Origin: Urophycis tenuis
Taxonomy: Eukaryota > Chordata > Actinopteri > Gadiformes > Phycidae
DNA length: 64,000 nucleotides
Direction of reading: 5' to 3'
Assembly: GCA_036785325.1 (NCBI GenBank)
Contig: JAXIVH010000007.1
Span: forward strand, 15,223,849 to 15,287,848
Both the position numbers and the translations under genes were made by a program. Below, one piece after another: positions 25,160 to 37,100 of this stretch (positions are counted from its first letter, which is position 1; each line of letters starts with the position of its first letter). The notes below the pieces were generated by a model, which ran no database searches, had not been told where the DNA came from, and saw nothing but the letters and a program-made list of their open reading frames with translations.

Positions 25160-28100
25160 TAGTAATGGTAGTGGTAGTAGTAGTAGTAGTAGGAGTAGTA
25201 GGAGTAGTAGTAGTGGTAGTAGTAGTAATAGTAGTAGTAGTAAGCAAGCTCTGTGCTTTTTTAAATCTGTTTTAATCTGTGTCCTTTGATTGTTTTATGC
25301 TTTTATGCTTGTTAGGTGACCTTGAGTGTCCTGAAAGGCGCCTTATAAATAAAATGTATTATTATTATTATTATTAGTAGTAGTAGTAGTAGTAGTAGTA
25401 GTAGCAGCAGTAGCAGTAGTAGTAGTAGTAGTAGTAGTAGTAGCAGTAGTAGTAGTAGCAGTAGTAGTAGTAGTAGTAGTAGCAGTAGCAGTAGCAGTAG
25501 TAGTAGTAGTAGCAGTAGCAGTAGCAGTGGCAGTGGTAGTAGTAGTAGTAGTAGTAGCAGTAGAAGTAGTAGTAGCAGTAGTAGTAGTAGCAGTAGCAGT
25601 AGCAGTAGTAGTAGTAGCAGTAGCAGTAGCAGTAGCAGTAGTAGCAGCAGTAGCAGTAGCAGTAGTAGTGGTAGTAGTAGTAGTAGTAGTAGCAGTAGCA
25701 GTAGCAGTAGCAGTAGTAGCAGTAGCAGTAGTAGTAGTAGTAGTAGCAGTAGCAGTAGCAGTAGTAGTAATAGTAGTAGTAGCAGTAGTAGTAATAGTAG
25801 TAGGCTCTGTAGAGGCCAGGGCCTCCTCAGTAAATAAAGGCTTCTATTAGGCTTATAATTTCTTATCGACAATTCTAAAACTGTTAGTCCCAATGCTTGA
25901 TTCTGATTTGCTGATAGGTGTACCTTATGAGACGATAAAGTACACCTGTCCCCATCCAACGCTGCTGCTGACCGCTTCACATATCACTCCGCGCATAGCA
26001 ACGACGACGACAATAAAGAAACTCGGAACCGGCTTTTTTCCGCTTTGTTATGGAATGGAAAGTTAACTTCGATTTGTTGGATGGACTAACTATGGTCGAT
26101 AAACTGCTTGTGGAAAGGGGCTGTTAAAAATAAAGTGATTGCTTGCAAGCGACGTGTTGTTTCTGCAACCTGGCCGGGAACTACTTCCTTGTATCTGGGA
26201 ACTACTTTGTTGCGCATCTAGTGAATTATTAGTGAAACGGAAGCGTTTTTATTGCTACATGATTTTTCATATTGCCGCGTTGGTAACAGTTTTAGAATAG
26301 CAATTAGCCACTCGACGGTGTGAATTATGGAAAAATAAGGAACGGCTGAGAGGCGTGATAAGTCCCGAGGCGCTAGCCGAGGGACTTACTAATTGCTAAA
26401 ATACAACACACCATTATTAATAGAACACATCTATGGAATCAAATGGTGGGCGGCCTCTGCGGAGAGGGAGCTCTGTGCTGTCTGATGTGTGTGTTCCCAA
26501 CATGACAAAGCCCTTCTAAAGACACTACTGAGCATTACAGGACAAATAGGAACTATGTGTTCACACCTGTTGGCTGTGGCTCTTTGCCTGATGCAGTTCT
26601 TTCTGACTCTGGCTGAGCTGGTTCTGAGTCTGTGCGAGTTGGCTCTGAGTCTGGGACTGCTGGGACTGGACCTGACAAACACAAAAGCCCATCATGGATC
26701 CATACAATTATGCACCATCATCATATCATATCATGAACCTGTGTCCTCACATCAGAGGTTCCTGCTGTCCTGTGTTAATGGTAGATGGTAATGTGATAAT
26801 GTGTAGATGACGCTAGCTACGTGCTTGAGCCATAATTACCAGTGTAAGCTATAGCCATAGCTACCTGTGTTAGTGGTGCTACCTGTGTTAGCAGTACTAG
26901 CTACCTGTGTTAGCGGTAGATGACGCAAGCGACCTGCATTAGCTGTAGCTGGCTGTGTCAGCGGCTGTCAGCTACCTGGTAGTGGTAGACGACGCTAGCT
27001 ACCTGTGTTAGCTGTCCCTGGTTCTGAGACACCTGGGTTTGGACCTCCTGAAGCTGCTCTTTCGTCTTCTGGTTCTCCTTCCGCGCCTCCTCCACCTCCT
27101 GCTGCAGCTTCTGGACCTGGGGGCAGGGAGGAAATATAAACCTGATAAGGAACAATAAACCATGAAACCTGTTGCAGTGGTCCAGTAAGACCAGGTCCCA
27201 TCTACTCCATGCTGTCACAGTCTGCCAATGGCCTTATTCTATGGTTACCTCCTCCTGCTTCTTCTGTGCGTCTTCTTTGTGGGAGTTGAGTTCCTCCCTG
27301 GTCTTATTGAGCTCCTCCTGGACCTGGCTCAGCTCCTGGCTGGCTTCCTGTCCAGACCCAGCATCCCTTCCTGGTTTAGCTGCCAACTCCTCGATCAGCT
27401 ACCGAACAGATGTAGGATGTAGAGGACTGAGAACTCTGACCAGGAGGGAGCAACTCATATGTTCTCTTTAGACAAGCACAACAATACCAATAGAACCACC
27501 AAATATTGATGAGAAAAGAGATCATAGGAGGTATTGATTAGATAGGTCAATAGGATTTTGATTAGAGATGACATTTGTGTACATATTGATAAGAAGATAT
27601 TAGAGGAGATATCGATTTAAGAAGAAAGAAGAGACATTGCTCAGAGGAGAAGTTAGAGGAGATATTGCAGGAGATGGCCTCAGACCTTGTCGTGCTGGAC
27701 CTTGAGCTCCTCATACTGGGTCTTGTAGCGTCGACCGATCTTCTTAACCTGTGTGATGGTCTTGTTCTTCTCCAGGATCTCGTTGTTCTTGCTCTCCAGG
27801 TCCTTCTTCTGGCTGTCCCTCTCTGAGCTCAGCCGGGCCACAGAGTCCCGGAGCCCCAGAAGCTGAGCCTGGGCCGAGTTGCTGCTGGCGTTGGACCTGG
27901 ACCCCCACACACCAGGTCTGAGGCTACAGTGGTCCTAATATAAAATGCCCTTCTTCTAATATTGCACTCCTGAGGCTGTGTATGCCATTAGCTTCCTATG
28001 TATTCCCTCAGGGTTGTGTACATTGTGTGTACCTGGCTAGGTCAGTCTTCAGCTTGGCAGACTCCTCAGCCAGGTGTGTGATGCGTTTCTGTTGAGCTTC

Positions 28101-31100
28101 TCTCTCACTGGCCACTTTCTGTTTCTCCTCAACATCGCTGTCCTTCTGTTGGCTCATCAGTTGCTGTGGAAACCAAACCAAATCGCATCCAGAGTCACAG
28201 GTCTGCAGCTCCAAGCAGTGATGCTGAAAGCATCCCGTCGTCAGGGTTACCTGAGCACGGGCCCTCCAGCGTTTCAGGTCGTCCTCCAGGAGCCGCTTGT
28301 CAGCTTGCAGCAAGCCCAGCCGCTCAACATGCTGGGAGAGAGACAGCTGGAGTGGAGCTATGTCACTCTGGAGCTTACACACCTACAGAGAGAGAGACAG
28401 AGACAGAGACAGAGACAGAGAGAAAGAGAGAAAGGGAGAGAGAGAGAGAGAGAGAGACTTTAGCAGTGACCTGCTGGAGCTGTTGGTTGCTATGGTAACC
28501 CTTACCTTAGCAGTGACCTGCTGGAGCTGTTGGTTGTTATGACAACCCTTACCTTAGCAGTGACCTGCTGTAGCTGTTGGTTGCTATGGTAACCCTTACC
28601 TTAGCAGTGACTTGCTGTAGCTGTTGGTTGCTATGGTAATCCTTACCTTAGCAGTGACCTGCTGTAGCTCTTGGTTGCTATGGTAACCCTTACCTTAGCA
28701 GTGACCTGCTGTAGCTGTTGGTTGCTATAGTAACCCTTACCTTAGCAGTGACCTGCTGTAGCTGTTGGTTGCTATGGTAACCCTTACCTTAGCAGTGACC
28801 TGCTGTAGCTGTTGGTTGCTATGGTAACCCTTACCTTAGCAGTGACCTGCTGTAGCTCTCGCTCCAACCGGTCCCGGTCGGCCTTCAGCAGTCGGTTGGC
28901 TTCCTGGACCACCCTGATATCCTCCATCTTGTTCATCCTCTCCTCCTGCTGGGACATGTTCTTCAGCATGTCCTGGGACAGAGGAACAGGATGAGGCATT
29001 ATGGAGAAGCTTTAAGGCTATACACACAAACATGCATATATCCAACCCATTATACTAAACACAGACAACTGTTCCATTCCTCTGGGAGTGCCCTGGAGGG
29101 GCTCACTCCTACAGACCAGGGAGAAGTACTTCTCCTGAATCTTTTTCAAATGTATCAATTTACTCAATCAATTAAATCAGTACGATTGGGTGGATTGATT
29201 GGTGTAGAGACCTGCATCCTTTCCCTCTCTGTGTTGAGGGTGTCCTGCAGGTCTTTCAGCTCCATCTCCTGGTCCTCCACCCTCTGTCTCCAGCGAAGAG
29301 CCTCTCCTTCTGACACCTCGCACTGAGTCAGGGCAATCTCCTTCTCACGACGCACAAACCTGACACACATACGCAATGAATACTGGCTAGTGAGGACACC
29401 ACACTCACCATACTGCAGTCCTCACACGTATAGCAGACAATACACACCAATTGACCATGCATGCATTACTGCACTCTTTAAAACACTTTGTAGCTTCCTT
29501 AATTTTATTTCATATTATAATAGGTCCCGCCATCTTGCGCTGTATTGATTGTTATTGTTATAGTTATAAACACCAACCTCCAAGTCAAAGTCCACTGGCT
29601 CCCCATCAAACAACACATCACCTTGAAAATACTCCTTCTGACTTTTAAAGCTCTCCATTACCTGGCCCCGTCCTACCTGTCAGATCTTCTCCCCCCCAAT
29701 CGACCCTCCCGAGCCCTCCGATCCTCCTCCACACTCACTCTGATCGCTAAACCATCAAGACTCAAAACCTTCGGCGACAGAGCCTTCTCCTCAGCAGCAC
29801 CCCGACTCTGGAACTCACTCCCCCAACCTGTTCGTGACACCCCCTCTCTTCCCACATTCAAATCCCTTTTAAAAACATACCTCTTCTTACAAGCCTACCA
29901 CCTCCCCTATCCATAACCCTAACAATCCCCTCCCTTGCCCTCTCCCCACCTCATGCCCCGCCACCCCCTCATCCCACCCACCACTCTCCCCTGCATCTCG
30001 GCCCATTGGACTGCTATTGCTCCTGTCCTGTCCTTATGTCTGGTCTTGGATGTCTTGTCTTGTGTATGTATGTACCTCTGTATGTATGTATGTATGTATG
30101 TATGTATCTATGTATGTATGTATGTATCTCTGTATGTATGTATGTATGTATCTCTGTATGTATGTATGTATGTATGCGGAGGGAATGTTGCTGCGGCGTG
30201 GAGCGGTTTGTTATTTAGACGCCGGAGCGGCCGCTCTGTACCGCTCCAGTGTCGCTCCGATACCGCTCACACCACGAGTCTGAGGCATGCCCAAATCCAA
30301 ACGTGTGTCTTCTTGTTGCACTTGTCTATCTTTTAAAATAAATGCGTGGAGCGATTTCAGTGGAGCGGCATGACTTTTAAGTGGAGCGGGGAGCGAAAAT
30401 GATCGGAGCGTCCGGACGCGATTTAGAGCGAGGAGCGGCCGAGAGAACAGCCGTCTGAGAGAGGAGCGGAATATTCACACCGCTCAGCTCTGCTCACTAG
30501 CTCTGGTCCGGGCGGATATTGAAACTATGGCGGCCGAAATGAGACTATGGCGGTGCGCCACAGTCTCGTCAGTGTGTGGGAAACACTGTCTGTATGTATA
30601 TATCTCTGTATGTATGTATCTCTGTATGTATGTATCTCTGTATGTATATATCTCTGTATGTATATATCTCTGTATGTATATATCTCTGTATGTATCTCTG
30701 TATTTATGTATATATGTATGTATATATGTATGTATGTATGTATCTCTGTATGTATATATCTCTGTATGTATGTATGTATGTATCTCTGTATGTATATATC
30801 TCTGTATGTATATATGTATATATCTCTGTATGTATGTATCTCTGTATGTATATATGTATATATCTCTGTATGTATGTATCTCTGTATGTATGTATCTCTG
30901 TATGTATATATGTATGTATGTATGTATGTATCTCTGTATTTATGTATATATGCGGTACTGTTGTCTTTCTTTGTTCTTTGTTCCATTTTGTAAGCGACTT
31001 TGGGTCTCTGAAAAGCGCTATACAAATAAAATGAATTATTATTTATTATTATTAACTCCTTGTATGTGCAAACCTACTTACACTCCAACAAACATCATTC

Positions 31101-34100
31101 TGACTATTTCTTTTCACATTAGTCCAGCCTTAAACACACTATGCTCACATGTATAGTAAACATGAGACCAGCCCTTAACACACAGTCCTCACATGTATAG
31201 TAAACATGAGACCAGCCCTTAACACACTGTCCTCACATGTATACTGAACATGAGACCAGCCCTAAACACACTGTCCTCACATGTATAGTAAACATGAGAC
31301 CAGCCCTAAACACACTGTCCTCACATGTATAGTAAACATGAGACCAGCCCTTAACACACTGTCCTCACATGTATAGTAAACATGAGACCAGCCCTAAACA
31401 CATTGTCCTCACATGTATAGTAAACATTAGACCAGCCCTAAACACACTGTCCTCACATGTATAGTAAACATGAGACCAGCCCTAAACACACTGTCCTCAC
31501 ATGTATAGTAAACATGAGACCAGCCCTAAACACACTGTCCTCACATGTATAGTAAACATGAGACCAGCCCTAAACACACTGTCCTCACATGTATAGTAAA
31601 CATTAGACCAGCCCTAAACACATTGTCCTCACATGTATAGTAAACATTAGACAAGTCCTAAACAGAGTCCTCACATGTATAGTAAACATTAGACCAGCCC
31701 TAAACACACTGTCCTCACATGTATAGTAAACATGAGACCAGCCCTAAACACACTGTCCTCACATGTATAGTAAACATGAGACCAGCCCTAAACACACTGT
31801 CCTCACATGTATAGTGAACATGAGACCAGCCCTAAACACACTGTCCTCACATGTATAGTGAACATGAAACCAGCCCTTAACACACTGTCCTCACATGTGT
31901 AGTGAACATTAGACCAGCCCTAAACACATTGTCCTCACATGTATAGTAAACATTAGACAAGTCCTAAACAGAGTCCTCACATGTATAGTAAACATTAGAC
32001 CAGCCTTAAACACACTGTCCTCACGTGTATAGTAAACATGAGACCAGCCCTAAACACACTGTCCTCACTTTTATAGTAAACATGAGACCAGCCCTAAACA
32101 CACTGTCCTCACATGTATAGTAAACATGAGACCAGCCCTTAACACACTGTCCTCACATGTATAGTAAACATGAGACCAGCCCTAAACACACAGTCCTCAC
32201 ATGTATAGTGAACATGAAACCAGCCCTTAACACACTGTCCTCACATGTATAGTAAACATTAGACCAGCCCTAAACACATTATCCTCACATTTATACAGAC
32301 CTGCAAACTGGTCAGAGAAAAAAAGGTGACAGCGTAATGGGGCCCCCCAAGAATTTTTTTTGTGATTTAAATATGTTAAGTACGCAATTCTGAGCGTTTT
32401 GACAGTAGGATTTCTGGAGGTACCGTATATAGTATGTCTATAGTGTTTCCCCTAGATTTTTTTTGTAGCAGTGGTGCTGTGTGTTGGTAACCTAGCAACA
32501 CTAGGGGGGTCCGGGGGCATGCCCCCCCGGAAGAAAATTTTGAAAAATAACCCTTTAAATGGTTACTTCTGGTGAGATTTTGTATGAAAAAAAGTTACAG
32601 ATTGAGCTTCCAAATATGACATAACAACCAACAGAGTCAAGGTATCTGCTGAGACCAGATCATTGTGAAAATGTGCGATCACACTGTTCAATATTGCGAT
32701 GACGATATGACTTGCGATAATAAATAAGAAGACTAAAATTTTGGTCATGGTGAATACGTCGATATGAATTTAAACAAATTTGCATATCGTGACGTCACTG
32801 ACCGCATCTCCATCCCGTAAAAGTTTAGTGGTCTGCTTGACATCAGTCGACACGTCACTTTATAGCGGTGTCGAGATATTTCAATGCATTTTTTCATGTA
32901 GGACCTATTGCTACCGTGCATGAACCCAAAGTAATAATTTAGCCTTCTATAACTTTGAAAGGTGACTGCGAACATTTTCTTTACTGCAGCCGCAGCCATC
33001 ATAAAAGACAAGCGCGAACCATTGATGAAATGAAGCGAATATAAAAGAAAGAACGTAGCCTACGTGTGTATGTAGGCTATTTATATTCGCGATACCTTCT
33101 AAAATATAATTAATAGGGTTTTATTGTAGTTGCATTAGTTATTTGAAGAGTTAAAAAAACAACGGTCGGTCTTAACGCAAGTATACAACCGGCAAGTCGG
33201 TCGGACTAAAAGGGAAAAATAAATATTTGGGTCGGTCCTAAATTGACAGGGTGGGTCGGGTTACTGCAAACCACAATATTTAAGGATGATTTAAGGATAA
33301 GGATGGCCCGAGTGTGCGTGGCGAACTTATCGCATTACAGACCAGCTTTTGCGATGTGTTTATCATGAACGCTCACATCGCGATGACGATGAAAATTGAG
33401 ACGATGAGTCCATACAAAGTACTGATAAACTAAATTAAAAAATGTTTTGCACTCTGTCGCTGTCACTCTACACGTGCAAAAAACTCACTTTTTGCCTGGC
33501 CGGCATGCGTGTCTCAGCCTCCACTTGATAAGCCAACGCAGCCTTCCCCGACCCCGACCCCCCCCCCCCAAAACAAAAACTCTTCGGATCTACACGAGTC
33601 ACGTGAATGACCCCTTTGACCGAAAAAACAGCGATTGTAGCCGAAAAGCGACAAGTTTGCAGGTATGTTTATAGTAAACATGAGACCAGCCCTAAACACA
33701 CTGTCCTCACATGTATAGTAAACATGAGACCAGCCCTAAACACACAGTCCTCACGTGTATAGTAAACATGAGACCAGCCCTAAACACACTGTCCTCACAT
33801 GTATAGTAAACATTAGACCAGCCCTAAACACACTGTCCTCACATGTATAGTAAACATTAGACCAGCCCTAAACACACTGTCCTCACATGTATAGTAAACA
33901 TGAGACCAGCCCTAAACACACAGTCCTCACATGTATAGTAAACATGAGACCAGCCCTAAACACACTGTCCTCACATGTATAGTAAACATTAGACCAGCCC
34001 TAAACACACTGTCCTCACATGTATAGTAAACATGAGACCAGCCCTAAACACACTGTCCTCACGTGTATAGTAAACATTAGACCAGCCCTAAACACACTGT

Positions 34101-37100
34101 CCTCACATGTATAGTAAACATGAGACCAGCCCTAAACACACTGTCCTCACATGTATAGTAAACATGAGACCAGCCCTAAACACACAGTCCTCACGTGTAT
34201 AGTAAACATTAGACCAGCCCTAAACACACTGTCCTCACATGTATAGTAAACATGAGACCAGCCCTAAACACACTGTCCTCACATGTATAGTAAACATGAG
34301 ACCAGCCCAAACACACACACACCGGCTTACCGGAGTATTTCCAGGATCTGTTCAGTGGTTTTCCCTTCCTCGCTGAAGGACATGTTCAGAGACTGAGGCT
34401 GCTGTAATTGTTTGGTCCTGGAGGCCATCTGGTCCATCTGCTGGTGCAGCAGAGTGTTCTGTTTCCCCAGGTCCTCACAACGCTGAGCCTGGTTGGCCAT
34501 GTCCTCCTTTAAAACAGATAGACCGATGTACACAAATGCTTTGCTGGGGCCGTTGGTACACCAGGTTGAGACTGATCCAACACAGGTGATACAACTTCTT
34601 TTCCATGTTGAAAATGCACTGAGGTGGTCCTGGGCAGTCATAGTGGTACACACTGGGCTTATATTACAGGTTATAAAGGGTTATAATATAACCCTTTATA
34701 ACCTGTGATATAACCCTTTATAACCTGTATTATAACCGTTATATTACAGGTTATAAAGGGTTATATTACAGGTTATAAAGTGTTATATTACAGGTTATAC
34801 AGGGTTATATTACAGGTTATAAAGGGTTATATTACAGGTTATAAAGGGTTACAGCTAACCCTAACGTTAGACACCTAACCCTAACACTAGATACCTAACG
34901 CTAACCCTAACCTAACCCTAACACTAGATACCTAACGCTAACCCTAACCTAACCCTAACGTTAGATACTTAACCCTAACGTTATACACCTAACCCTAATG
35001 TTAGACACCTAACCCTAACGTTAGACAGCTAACCCTAACGTTAGATACCTAACCCTAACGTTATACACCTAACCCTAACCCTAACGTTAGGTAGCTAACC
35101 CTAACGTTAGATACCTAACCCTAACGTTATACACCTAACCCTAACCCTAACGTTAGGTAGCTAACCCTAACCTAACCCTAACGTTAGATAGCTAACCCTA
35201 ACGCTAGATACCTAACCCTAACTTTGGATAGCTAACGCTAACATTAGATAGCTAACCCTAACCTAACCCTAACGTTAGGTAGCTAACCCTAACGCTAGAT
35301 ACCTAACCCTAACGCTAGATACCTAACCCTAACCTAACCCAAACGTTAGATAGCTAACCCTAACCTAACCCAAACGTTAGATAGCTAACCTTAACCTAAC
35401 CCTAACATTAGATAGCTAACCCTAACCTAACCCTAACGCTAGATACCTTACCCTAACGTTGGATAGCTAACGCTAACATTAGATAGCTAACCCTAACCTA
35501 ACCCTAACGTTAGGTAGCTAACCCTAACCTAACCCGAACGTTAGATAGCTAACCCTAACCCTAACATTAGATAGCTAACCCTAACCTAACCCGAACATTA
35601 GATAGCTAACCCTAACCTAACCCTAACGCTAGATACCTAACCCTAACGTTGGATAGCTAACGCTAACATTAGATAGCTAACCCTAACCTAACCCTAACGT
35701 TAGGTAGCTAACCCTAACCTAACCCTAACGCTAGATACCTAACCCTAACCTAACCTTAACCTTACCTTAACCATAAAGGAGCAGGCAGCAGCTGGATCAA
35801 ACACCTACTTGAGTCAAACATGTCAAATGTTTCTTATTCTTAGTATTGTTACGTGAAGCAGAGCGCGATATGTTTTGGACATTAGACAGCCCTACCTATA
35901 ATTCTACACAGCCTACATGTATCCGGGTAAAACCTACCTAGCAGTCATACCTAGTGTAAATACATAAAAGCATCTCTGTGATTCTCTTGTCTTCTCCCTG
36001 GTTAATAATGGTGTGAGATGAGAAGCTCTCTAAATATTTGGACTGCTCCTCACCTTCATCTTCTTCTCAAGGGCAGCCCACCCAGCGGTCTTTTCCCTCA
36101 GGGAGGAGGAAGTGCTGTTGAGCTGCTCCTCCAGACGTCTCCTGCCCGTTGCCTCTTTCTGGATCTGTTTCTTCAGCTCCTGTAAGGCTTCCACGTCTGC
36201 TGCATGGAGCATCAACTCCCTCTCATACTTAGACTGAGCCTCCACTGCTAGCCTCGTCTGGGAGGAGGAGGCAGGAGGAGGAGGAGGGATAGGAGGAGGA
36301 GAGATAGGGGAAATCCTTTCAGGCACAGACATGTTATAAGCTCTATAGCAGTGTTTCCCAACCTTAGACTTTAGGGATACTAAAGTCAAACTTGAGGGGT
36401 ACTATGATATTTGCAGTGCAAATAGTATAGTATGCAGAATAGTGAGTATAATGTAGTATAGTATAGTAAAGTGTAGTGTAGTATAGTGTAGTAAAGTGTA
36501 GTGTAGTATTGTATAGTGTAGTACAGTGTAGTAAAGTGTAGTATAGTATAGTGTAGTAAAGTGTAGTGTAGTATAGTGTAGTAAAGTGTAGTATAGTATA
36601 GCATAGCATAGTGTAGTAAAGTGGAGTGTGGTGTAGTATAGTATAGTAAAGTGTAGTATAGTGTAGTATAGTAAAGTGTAGTATAGTATAGTGTAGCAGG
36701 GTTTCCCACAGCCCCTTACAGCTTAGGCGGCCGCCTAAGCAACACACGCCTGCCGCCTTAACTAACCTCTTAAAAAAAATAAAAATGAATTATATTTGCG
36801 ATATTCGCCGTGTTACTCTGTCCTGTTTCTCCCTTTCATTTCAAACCATGACCAACGCCAGTATCCGTCCTCTGCAGAACGCATTTAAAAAACAAAAAAC
36901 AACCAAAAAAAAAGGAGTTTTTAAAATAGAGAATTAGAAGGCTTCCGAAATCTATGCTGTTCGGACACACGGTTCGTGCGTCCGAACAGCGGCATCTAGT
37001 GATTTAACGTCATCGTTCGCGGGTAATCCGGGGTAAAAAAAGAAAAACTTTTTTGGGAAGACGTTCATCTGGAAGTTGGATAGCCGATAATCAACCTGTT

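Larger units (their letters stand above)
24549..25803. repeat. AGT/AGC trinucleotide arrays, tpr intron 34
   Basis: Three blocks (24549-24779, 24895-25241, 25363-25803) of impure AGT, AGC and GGT triplets are separated by two near-identical copies of an L2-type 3' tail. The second tail and its array end lie 463 bases after the first, so the module array-plus-tail was duplicated. Long poly-Leu, poly-Val, poly-Ser and poly-Thr ORFs here are artefacts of the triplets. Confidence 0.95.

Noticed and set aside
25312..25980. 222-codon polyleucine ORF and polyvaline/polythreonine ORFs
   Set aside because: Translation of AGT/AGC triplets in intron 34; not a protein gene.
28458..28834. Array of small exons
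   Set aside because: Each unit has a donor but no acceptor AG with pyrimidine tract before the copied exon part, so they are decoy donors rather than duplicated exons.
34851..35770. True internal telomere from chromosome fusion
   Set aside because: Perfect CCCTAA runs are too short and always mixed with GTTAGATAG-type sequence; no head-to-head orientation switch is seen.
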